This document shows, piece after piece, positions 57,057 through 64,000 of a stretch of 64,000 bases of DNA. How positions within the stretch are numbered: the stretch's first letter is position 1; each line of letters opens with the position of its first letter. Both the position numbers and the translations under genes were made by a program. The DNA lies in NCBI GenBank assembly GCA_947088345.1, contig CAMUGE010000002.1, forward strand, positions 81,728 to 145,727. The letters run 5' to 3'. Below the pieces are notes generated by a model. The model did not search any database. It was not told where the DNA came from and saw only the letters and a program-made list of their open reading frames with translations. The stretch comes from an uncultured Roseburia sp. (GTDB lineage: Bacteria; Bacillota; Clostridia; Lachnospirales; Lachnospiraceae).

Positions 57057-57992
57057 TCAAATCCTCAATAAAATCCAATTCCGGATATCGTCGAACACAA
57101 CTGCCCGATCCGTCTCATTCAGAAGCTCATGGCGGTCTGTCCGGTAAAGCTTTAGCTGCAGATCGCTTATTCCCACTGCGCGGTAGGAGGCAAACACTTT
57201 TTTAACTCCCCTGCCGTAATCACCGACCGGATCATCCGTCCCCGCCACCATAAAAATCGGCAGATTTTTCGGTATTCTGTCATAATTTTTCTTTCTCTGG
57301 ATATAGGCAATAACGCCGAACAGCGTTTGATAACCGTCTGTTGTAAACGAGAACATACATAGTTTATCTCTGTTGTAAGCGTCTACAACAGCAGTTTCCT
57401 TTGTCAGCCAGTCATTTGCTGTACGCGGATATTTAATTTTTGCATTATATGTGCAAAAAGCCGCCTGTTTTAATAAACCGGAACGATATCTTGATCCTTT
57501 TACCATCCGAATGACCGCAGCCAGAGTTCTTGCAGCGCAAAGGCGCAAAAACGGCTGATAACCGGTTCCCATGATAATTGCGCCGTCCAGTTCTTTCCCG
57601 TAAGTCATAAGATATCTTCGCGCCATGAAAGACCCCATACTGTGTCCCAATAAAAAATAAGGGACACTGCCATATTTCTTTTTTGCATAACGCGTCACGC
57701 GATGCAGATCGGCAACAACAATCCTGCTGCTCTCGCTGCCGTATCCAAAATAACCAAAATCCCGCTGCGGCTGCGCAGAAAGCCCATGTCCCAGATGATC
57801 GTTCCCGATGACCAGTATCCCCTGCCTGTTTAAATACCGGGCAAATTCCTGATACCGCAGCACATGCTCAACCATACCATGTGAAATCTGTACAATTGCC
57901 CTGACCTTTCCCTTTGGCTCCCAAACTACAACATGCAGACGATGAAACCGGTCTGCAGAACGTATATAAATTTCTTTTGCATCTGACTGCAT
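57057..57992 (-). CDS. Alpha/beta hydrolase (lysophospholipase-like, S33 type)
   Basis: A 311-aa serine hydrolase. Nucleophile elbow GHSMGSFMAR (Ser near residue 120), oxyanion region ISHGMVEHVLRY, acid in AGTDDPVGDYG and catalytic His in TDRHELLNE complete the triad. The HGMVEH-type start is typical of lysophospholipase/monoglyceride lipase-like members. No signal peptide. Substrate unknown. The stop codon is two bases from that of cvpA on the opposite strand, so the genes share almost no spacer. Confidence 0.86.
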   Translation of the reverse strand: MQSDAKEIYIRSADRFHRLHVVVWEPKGKVRAIVQISHGMVEHVLRYQEFARYLNRQGILVIGNDHLGHGLSAQPQRDFGYFGYGSESSRIVVADLHRVTRYAKKKYGSVPYFLLGHSMGSFMARRYLMTYGKELDGAIIMGTGYQPFLRLCAARTLAAVIRMVKGSRYRSGLLKQAAFCTYNAKIKYPRTANDWLTKETAVVDAYNRDKLCMFSFTTDGYQTLFGVIAYIQRKKNYDRIPKNLPIFMVAGTDDPVGDYGRGVKKVFASYRAVGISDLQLKLYRTDRHELLNETDRAVVFDDIRNWILLRI

Positions 57993-58156
57993 CGCAATCC
58001 CCGCTTTCCTGTTATTGGAGTATTATAATACCTCTTATTTCTTAATTATTATACCACTTTTAAACTCGCTTTACTACCAAAAATAATCTGTTCAAACGCG
58101 CAGTATCTTTCGTATTCTGCACGGCAAAAAAATTCTGTCTCTTTCTGTAATTTCTG

Positions 58157-58185
58157 TTGCGAAATAGGTAAAAAACCTTTAGAAT
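58157..58185 (+). promoter_or_regulatory. Promoter of the binding protein and chemoreceptor operon
   Basis: TTGCGA (58157-58162), 17-base spacer, TAGAAT (58180-58185), about 28 bases before the start codon. The -35 box departs from consensus at two positions. Confidence 0.6.
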
Positions 58186-58219
58186 AGAGATAATTTAAAT
58201 GATCGGAGGGTATTTTCTC

Positions 58220-59530
58220 ATGAAAAACAAAACCATATTGTCATTTTTTTGTCTCATGACCTGCGCAGCAGTTTTTTCCGGCTGCGGAAACAGCACGGAT
58301 GCCCCCACAGCAGATTCTCTGGACTCCGTGACAGGAACCGAATCAAACGGGCCGACTTCATCGCCCCCGCAGGAAATCACCCCCGAAAACGGAGTGATTG
58401 AACTGACCGTCTGGTCGGAGGCAAACAATTTCGACCTGTTAAACGAAATGGCGGAAAGTTTTAAACAGGCGCATGCAGGCGAAGCAGAAATTAATATCAC
58501 GCTCGTCGAATCCGCGGACTCCGCCACAAAAAGCAATCTTCTGGGAGATGTACATAACGCCGCCGACATTTTCCCGATCGCGGATGATCAGCTGTCCGCC
58601 ATGGTAGGCGCAGGCGCGCTCGAACCTGTACCGAACGCCGATGCGGTAAGGGCTGCCAATCTGGAAGATGCTGTAAACGCAGCCACAGTGAACGACACAC
58701 TTTACGCATACCCCATGACAGCCGATAACGGCTATTTTATGTATTACAATAAGGAATACTTTACCGATGAGGATGTCAAAACATTAGACGGTATGCTTGC
58801 CAAAGCAGAAGAGGCTGAAAAAAAGATTACGATGGAATGGTCTTCCGGCTGGTATATGTTTGCATTTTTTGGCAACACCGGACTTGAATTTGGCATCAAT
58901 GAGGACGGCGTGACAAACTACTGCAACTGGAATACAACCGAAGGTAAAATAAAAGGAACAGATATCGCAAACTCCCTGCTTGCAATTGCCTCTAGTCCCG
59001 GATTTGAAAACAGGCCGGACAGTGAATTTCTCGCAGGCGTACAGGACGGTTCCGTCATTGCAGGCGTAAGCGGCGTCTGGAACGCGATGGAAATCAAAGA
59101 CGCATGGGGCGGCAATTTCGGCGCAGTCAAACTGCCGACATTTACCTGTGCGGGGCAGCAAATCCAAATGTCATCGTTTGTCGGCTACAAAATGATCGGC
59201 GTCAACGCCTACTCCAAACACAAAGAATGGGCGTTAAAATTTGCCGACTGGATCACAAACGAAGAAAATCAAAACCTCCGGTTTGCAAAGCGCGGACAGG
59301 GGCCCTCCAATATCAATGCGGCCGCATCGGAGGAAGTACAAAAAACGCCGGCAATTGCAGCCGTGCTGGATCAGTCGCAGTACGGAACACTGCAGCGCGT
59401 GGGAAATAACTATTGGACGCCATTTATGATATTCGGCGAAACTATGGCGGCCGGCAATCCAAACGGAACGGATCTGCAGGAAATTATGGATACTTTAGTT
59501 TCCGGTATCACCGCATCCACGGTGCAGTAA
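58220..59530 (+). CDS. Sugar-binding lipoprotein (ABC family 1 solute-binding protein), orphan
   Basis: A 436-aa extracellular lipoprotein. Signal sequence with lipobox VFSGC (Cys22) gives a lipid anchor; an Asp/Thr/Ser-rich linker follows; then a family 1 solute-binding fold ([45 protein letters not shown]) like maltose-binding proteins. No permease or ATPase genes lie near. Instead the chemoreceptor gene begins 20 bases after its stop, which suggests it presents sugar to that receptor. GGAGG upstream of the ATG at 58220; an in-frame ATG at 58199 lacks a site. Confidence 0.9.
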   Translation: MKNKTILSFFCLMTCAAVFSGCGNSTDAPTADSLDSVTGTESNGPTSSPPQEITPENGVIELTVWSEANNFDLLNEMAESFKQAHAGEAEINITLVESADSATKSNLLGDVHNAADIFPIADDQLSAMVGAGALEPVPNADAVRAANLEDAVNAATVNDTLYAYPMTADNGYFMYYNKEYFTDEDVKTLDGMLAKAEEAEKKITMEWSSGWYMFAFFGNTGLEFGINEDGVTNYCNWNTTEGKIKGTDIANSLLAIASSPGFENRPDSEFLAGVQDGSVIAGVSGVWNAMEIKDAWGGNFGAVKLPTFTCAGQQIQMSSFVGYKMIGVNAYSKHKEWALKFADWITNEENQNLRFAKRGQGPSNINAAASEEVQKTPAIAAVLDQSQYGTLQRVGNNYWTPFMIFGETMAAGNPNGTDLQEIMDTLVSGITASTVQ

Positions 59531-59550
59531 GAAATGGAGGAGAGAACAAC

Positions 59551-61284
59551 ATGGAAAAAAAGGGACGTATCAGCACAAAACTTATTATACTGCTTCCGGT
59601 ATTTCTGCTGGGAATCGTAACAATTTTTTCTAATGTAATCGCCGTGCGCAATGTACGCAAAGTCAATGCGAACGCCACACAGATTGTCAACGGCTATATG
59701 AACTGTATTTCCGATCTGGGCGAAATCCAGGAGGAGACACAGACCATACACCGAATGGGACTGTCACATATTGTCGCAACCGACTTAAATACAATGATCG
59801 CGCTGGTAGACGCTATCCGCTCAAAGCAAACCGTATTAGACGGTTATCTGGAAGATTTTAAAGTATATCTGACCGATGCAAACAAAAAAGACTATGACGC
59901 TTTGTGCGAAAGCTTTGAGGGTTTAAAATACGAGATTGCAAATCTGCTGGCATTCAGTGCAAACGGCGACAATGCAAAAGCTTATGCGCTCGCAAACGGA
60001 ACGATTGCAGAATATGCAGACGCCATGCTCGCAAGCATCAATTCGATGGAAACACGCGTACAGGAGAACGCAAACGACGCAAAATCGCAGCTTGCCTCCG
60101 CGTACAGCAGCTCGCTGTTCGCAAGCGGAATTGCGATTGTCATCAGTCTGTTATCGCTGGGCGCCGCATTAATCAGCGTATTACAGCTTGTTATTCTTCC
60201 GCTTGCAAAAACGCAGAAAGAAATTACGGAAATTATCACACAGATTGATAACCGCGAGGGCGACCTGACAAGACGCGTTTCGATTCTCTCCAACCGTGAA
60301 GTCGCCGCTGTCGGCTATGGCATCAATAGCTTTATGGCAAAACTGCAGAATATTTTCCAGATGATTACAAACAACTCCCAGAAAATGGAAGCCGTTGTCA
60401 ATGAAGTAATGGAAAGCGTACATACCTCCAACAACAGCGTGTCGGATCTTTCCGCCATGACAGAGGAACTGACTGCAACCATGGAAGAGATGTCGGCAAA
60501 CGCCTCGCTGATCAATTCCAACGCCAATGCCATCAAAGCGGACGTAAACCAGATCGCACAGCGCACCCTGCAAATTAACGGCTATACCAAAGATATGAAA
60601 GAACATGCAGCGTCTATGGAACGCACCGCGCGCTCCAACATGGAATCGACCGGCGTCAAAGTGAACGAAATATTAAATGTGCTGGCTGACGCCATTGCAG
60701 ACAGTGACAGCGTAAACCAGATTGACAGCCTCACAAACGATATCCTGGAGATTGCGACTCAGACAAATCTGCTCGCATTAAACGCTTCGATTGAAGCAGC
60801 GCGAGCGGGAGATGCAGGCAGAGGTTTCTCCGTTGTCGCCACTGAAATCAGCCAGCTCGCTGACGCAAGCCAGGAAGCCGCAAACCGCATCCAAAAAATC
60901 AACAGTATTGTCACTGCAGCCGTCCACAATCTTGCGGACCATGCAAACGGACTTGTCAACTACATGAACGATTCCATTCTGCCGGAATTTGAAGCATTTG
61001 TATCCTCCGGCGCCGAATACAAGAAAAAGGCTTCCTACATCGAAGAAGCAATGGATGAATTTACCGCAAAGACAGACCGTCTTAAAGATACAATGGATGA
61101 AATCGCCGGCTCTATCAATACCATCGCAAATGCGATCGAGGAGGGCGTAAACGGCGTTACCGGCGCGGCAGAAAGCACGCAGGAGCTCGTCGGAGACATT
61201 GAAAACATTTCGCGTCATATGGATGAAAATCAGTCAATCGCTCAGAATCTAAAAAGAGAGACAGAGGTATTCATAAAATTATAA
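59551..61284 (+). CDS. Methyl-accepting chemotaxis protein
   Basis: A 577-aa chemoreceptor. First membrane helix about 10-32 ([16 protein letters not shown]), an extracytoplasmic four-helix sensor domain (about 35-185), second helix about 190-220, HAMP region, and the cytoplasmic signalling coiled coil with the conserved hairpin tip [20 protein letters not shown] near residue 405. Methylation helices flank the tip. No CheR-tethering pentapeptide. GGAGGAGAG precedes the ATG. Directly after the sugar-binding lipoprotein in one operon: likely a binding-protein-dependent sugar sensor. Confidence 0.94.
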   Translation: MEKKGRISTKLIILLPVFLLGIVTIFSNVIAVRNVRKVNANATQIVNGYMNCISDLGEIQEETQTIHRMGLSHIVATDLNTMIALVDAIRSKQTVLDGYLEDFKVYLTDANKKDYDALCESFEGLKYEIANLLAFSANGDNAKAYALANGTIAEYADAMLASINSMETRVQENANDAKSQLASAYSSSLFASGIAIVISLLSLGAALISVLQLVILPLAKTQKEITEIITQIDNREGDLTRRVSILSNREVAAVGYGINSFMAKLQNIFQMITNNSQKMEAVVNEVMESVHTSNNSVSDLSAMTEELTATMEEMSANASLINSNANAIKADVNQIAQRTLQINGYTKDMKEHAASMERTARSNMESTGVKVNEILNVLADAIADSDSVNQIDSLTNDILEIATQTNLLALNASIEAARAGDAGRGFSVVATEISQLADASQEAANRIQKINSIVTAAVHNLADHANGLVNYMNDSILPEFEAFVSSGAEYKKKASYIEEAMDEFTAKTDRLKDTMDEIAGSINTIANAIEEGVNGVTGAAESTQELVGDIENISRHMDENQSIAQNLKRETEVFIKL

Positions 61285-61290
61285 AACAAA

Positions 61291-61376
61291 ACCGCCGCAC
61301 CAGTGAGAGACATAACGCCGCAGGAACAGAACATTTCCTGCGGTCTGTGTTTCACTGACTGCGACGGTATTTTTTT
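61291..61376 (+). terminator. Long nested terminator after the chemoreceptor gene
   Basis: Three stems nest in line: ACCGCCGCA (61291-61299) with TGCGACGGT (61360-61368, one mismatch), CAGTGA (61301-61306) with TCACTG (61352-61357), and CCGCAGGAA (61318-61326) with TTCCTGCGG (61335-61343). A run of seven Ts follows. Confidence 0.88.
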
Positions 61377-61387
61377 GAGCCCCGCCC

Positions 61388-62011
61388 ATGTATCATATGA
61401 ACAGAACCGGACATACTGTTTTTATGAATCAGCATATTACACAGTCGAATAGGGTGCGAATGCGGCGCCCTAATCAAAAAAACAACCAAAATCTGCTCTC
61501 CCTGCTGCTCTTTTACTTTTTTACTGCATCTGCCGGCGGCTACCTCTGGGAACTGCTGCTCTTTCTGGTAAAAGACCATGCGTTTGTAAACCGGGGCTTT
61601 CTCTATGGCCCATGGCTTCCGGTTTACGGCTTGGGGGCAGTTTTCTTTTACCTGCTGCTTGGCAGACTGCAAAAGAAACCGATTCTTGCATTCTTCTGGT
61701 CGCTGCTGATCGGGACAGGCCTGGAACTTTCCGTCGGTTTCTTTTTAGAACGCGTATGGTCGCTGCACTATTGGGATTATTCCGATTATTTTCTGAACTT
61801 CCAGGGATGGATCTGTCTCTGGTCTGCCGTCGGATTTGGAACGGCAGGCATGATCTGGATCTGCGTTTTATCCGGCCCGCTCAGAACTTTCTGGTTTTCA
61901 CTGCAAAACGGATTTCGGCGCGGTCTTGCCACAATTCTGTTTCTGCTGTTTCTGACAGACTGCTGCGCCGCGCTGATCTTTCCAAATATCGGAAGCGGCA
62001 TTACTTTCTAA
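61388..62011 (+). CDS. CmpB-type membrane protein (putative ABC transporter permease)
   Basis: A protein of up to 207 aa with about five hydrophobic helices, matching PF06541-type proteins labelled putative ABC transporter permease: GGYLWELLLFLVKDHAFVNRGFLYGPWLPVYG and FLNFQGWICLWSAVGFG are the conserved segments in shortened form. The start is unsure: ATGs at 61388, 61397, 61424 and 61463 are all in frame and only the last has a site (GGGTG). Stop lies eight bases from the convergent ABC exporter gene. Actual transport role unproven. Confidence 0.72.
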   Translation: MYHMNRTGHTVFMNQHITQSNRVRMRRPNQKNNQNLLSLLLFYFFTASAGGYLWELLLFLVKDHAFVNRGFLYGPWLPVYGLGAVFFYLLLGRLQKKPILAFFWSLLIGTGLELSVGFFLERVWSLHYWDYSDYFLNFQGWICLWSAVGFGTAGMIWICVLSGPLRTFWFSLQNGFRRGLATILFLLFLTDCCAALIFPNIGSGITF

Positions 62012-62019
62012 ACGCTGTT

Positions 62020-63825
62020 CTAAAAACCTTTTACCAGTTCTTCCATCTCCTGCTCACTGAGCAGCGCACATTTCTTCCCGCGTATTGCATAGACGCTTTT
62101 GCACACGCCAAGAACCGACGGGCGATGCGTTGTTACAATGCAGGTGCGCGGATATTCATCCCGCATAATATTCCGAAGCACATTGCGCTCTGTTGCCACA
62201 TCAAGAGCGCTTGTCGCCTCATCGAGCAAAAGAATCGGAGAACGGCGCAAAAGCGCCCTTGCAATCGAAAGGCGCTGCGACTGTCCTTCCGAAAAACCGC
62301 CGCCGCGCTCCAAAACCTTACTGTTAATCCCATCCGGCAGTTTTGACACAAACTCCCATGCACATGCAAGTTTTAACACCTCACAGATCTCCTCTTCCGA
62401 AGCGTCCGGCTTGACATTACGCATATTCTCCGCTATCGTGCCCGAAAACATCGTATTGCCCTGCGGTACGTACGAAAACAGCTTTCTCGCAGACGGTGTT
62501 AACGCAATCAATTCCGCCCCCGCTTCCTCGGGTGTTTTTCTTCCCCCACACAGCACGGCGTCGCCGCCCTGCGCCTGCATCAGTGATAAAATCAACCGTA
62601 TCATCGTCGTCTTCCCCTCGCCGGACGGACCGACAAGAGCAATAACTTCATGCGGATGCGCTTCCAGCGAGGCATGTTCAAATACTTTCGTGCCGTTTCG
62701 GTAAGCATATTTTAAATCGCGCACATAAAGACTGATCCCGTCTTTTTTGTTTGCCGCAAAAAACTGTTCTACTTCCTCGCTGTGCCCGTAATCCTCGCGC
62801 GGCATTTCAACAATATCCATCAGACGCCCCGCGGACGTCGTAAGAGAAATGACAGACGGCACAAGCGACGTCATATTGTGAAGCGCTCCGGTCAGCGTTC
62901 CGGACAGACTTAAAAACATGGTCATGGTTCCATAGCTGATCGCATTGGAAAAAACACGGTAAATTCCCCATGCATAGGAAGAATAAGATACAAGAAGCGC
63001 TACCGTGGAGAGCAGGATCGACGTTCCCATCGACATTTTCTGAAAATCCAGCTTCATTGTTATATACTCTTTCTGCAGCTGCTTTAATCGTGCAATATAC
63101 AAATGGATCAGGTCAAATGCCTTGATCGTCTGAATATTAGAAAATGTCTCCTGGTTAAATCCTGACATTTTTGCGCCCATGGCAGCGCTGCGCTTATTAT
63201 TATTTACCATTCGCTTCAGCAGCGTTTTTGATAAAATCAGGCTCACCGGCATACCCAGAAACGCAAAAACTGCAAATGAAGCATCGTAATAAATTACCAT
63301 GGCAAATGCGCTGACAAAACGAAACGAATAGATGAGCGCATTTGGCACAAAATTTAACACGCCGCTTGAAATATTTGACGCGTCCGCACTCCATCTGGTT
63401 AACAGATCTCCCGTATGATAATTGGTCAGAGATTCCCATTCTGTCACAAGTATCTTGGAAAAAATATCCGCCTTGATCTCCGCATCCACTTTCATACTCA
63501 GATAGCTGGAGGCGTAATCAGACACCTGATTGAGAAATGTCGTACCGACGTTCAGACCGATCATAATCGCAAAAGTCTTTACGATTTCTCCCGTCTGATG
63601 CCCCGTGATAATATCGACAAGATCCCTTGACACCATACTGGTAAGCAGCGCGACAACAGTACCAACCATACCCAGCAGCGTATAAAAAATCATTATGATC
63701 CAATAACGCCTCGCATACTGATAGATCCAAATCGTCTGCCGCTTCATCTCCGAAAGCCGCCCCGCCTTAATCCTCCCTATAAAAAATGCGATCTTCTCTC
63801 TCATAAACAACTGTGACCCTTCCAT
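62020..63825 (-). CDS. ABC transporter, fused permease and ATP-binding protein
   Basis: A 601-aa half-transporter. The membrane domain (about 30-320) has six helices typical of the type IV (exporter) fold; the ATPase domain has Walker A GPSGEGKTT, signature FSEGQSQRLSIARAL (a degenerate form of LSGGQ), Walker B ILLLDEATSALD and the H-loop TTHRPS. Such half-transporters work as dimers, moving lipids, peptides or drugs outward; substrate unknown. ATG at 63825 follows AGGGATG; an in-frame ATG at 63804 is the alternative. Convergent with the CmpB-type gene. Confidence 0.9.
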   Translation of the reverse strand: MEGSQLFMREKIAFFIGRIKAGRLSEMKRQTIWIYQYARRYWIIMIFYTLLGMVGTVVALLTSMVSRDLVDIITGHQTGEIVKTFAIMIGLNVGTTFLNQVSDYASSYLSMKVDAEIKADIFSKILVTEWESLTNYHTGDLLTRWSADASNISSGVLNFVPNALIYSFRFVSAFAMVIYYDASFAVFAFLGMPVSLILSKTLLKRMVNNNKRSAAMGAKMSGFNQETFSNIQTIKAFDLIHLYIARLKQLQKEYITMKLDFQKMSMGTSILLSTVALLVSYSSYAWGIYRVFSNAISYGTMTMFLSLSGTLTGALHNMTSLVPSVISLTTSAGRLMDIVEMPREDYGHSEEVEQFFAANKKDGISLYVRDLKYAYRNGTKVFEHASLEAHPHEVIALVGPSGEGKTTMIRLILSLMQAQGGDAVLCGGRKTPEEAGAELIALTPSARKLFSYVPQGNTMFSGTIAENMRNVKPDASEEEICEVLKLACAWEFVSKLPDGINSKVLERGGGFSEGQSQRLSIARALLRRSPILLLDEATSALDVATERNVLRNIMRDEYPRTCIVTTHRPSVLGVCKSVYAIRGKKCALLSEQEMEELVKGF

Positions 63826-63862
63826 AACATCCCTATGCAGCTTTCGACGCCGATTTATTTAG

Positions 63863-64000
63863 CCGTGCGCCGCCGCCTTTGCGGCATTCTTCCTCTTCAC
63901 GGGGCTGTGTCTTTATCGAGTAGAGGTTCTTTTTCCTCTACTCGCCGCGCGCCCCGTGCGCCGCCGCTTTTGCGGCATTCTTCCTCTTCACGGGGCTGTG
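63863..64000. repeat. Direct repeat with nested hairpins at the right edge
   Basis: A 47-bp sequence occurs at 63863-63909 and again at 63954-64000 with one mismatch, 91 bases apart. Between them, CGAGTAGAGG (63917-63926) and CCTCTACTCG (63935-63944) form a perfect 10-bp hairpin, and CACGGGGC (63898-63905) pairs with GCCCCGTG (63951-63958) around it. Each copy also has a small GCCGC/GCGGC hairpin. The array is cut by the window end, so more units may follow. Confidence 0.85.

Overview
The window looks like chromosomal DNA from a Gram-positive clostridial bacterium, most likely Lachnospiraceae. This is inferred from gene content: a CIRCE-controlled clpB, HPr kinase, WhiA/RapZ, a type III glutamine synthetase, a lone CTP synthase, DUF975, DUF1266, DUF2752 and DUF5711 proteins, BspA-type repeats on a surface enzyme, and strong GGAGG ribosome binding sites. 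No rRNA gene is present, so the genus cannot be fixed. The one RNA gene recognised is a tRNA-Ser(CGA).

Layout. 1-8.5 kb: clpB behind a sigma-A promoter overlapped by a CIRCE operator, a cluster of palindromic repeats, a DUF975 membrane protein, an SprA-like zinc peptidase, two small membrane proteins, tex, and a DUF1266 protein. 8.5-13.9 kb (minus strand): nitrogen and carbon metabolism, with an ammonium transporter fused to a PII domain, type III glutamine synthetase and class II fructose bisphosphate aldolase. 13.9-24.1 kb (minus): a housekeeping block of lipid kinase, whiA, rapZ, murB, an M18 aminopeptidase, hprK, uvrC and ftsH. 24.3-29.4 kb: pyrG on the plus strand, then a minus-strand phospholipid operon (PAP2 phosphatase, LPG-synthase-type membrane protein, pssA, psd).

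29.6-41.8 kb is an accessory pectin locus. A 2146-residue secreted PL11-type rhamnogalacturonan lyase with an LRR tail and a 1478-residue secreted CE12-like rhamnogalacturonan acetylesterase are divergently transcribed around a small amidase. Together they fit deacetylation and cleavage of the rhamnogalacturonan-I backbone outside the cell. 42-49.3 kb: an AgrC-like histidine kinase and a LytTR response regulator lie convergently, separated by an unknown 157-aa gene and a compact restriction-modification pair. In that pair one polypeptide fuses a cytosine-C5 methyltransferase to an adenine-N6 methyltransferase, followed by an HNH endonuclease. This is the most unusual system in the window. A tRNA-Ser sits at the right edge.

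49.4-57.1 kb (plus): phosphofructokinase with a hybrid active-site signature, dnaX-ybaB-recR, then a cell-envelope cluster (LysM protein, DUF5711 protein, CvpA). 57-64 kb: an alpha/beta hydrolase, an orphan sugar-binding lipoprotein in an operon with a chemoreceptor (a probable two-part sugar sensor), a CmpB-type membrane protein, an ABC exporter, and hairpin-rich direct repeats running off the right edge. All functional assignments come from reading motifs and domain order by eye; no database search was run.
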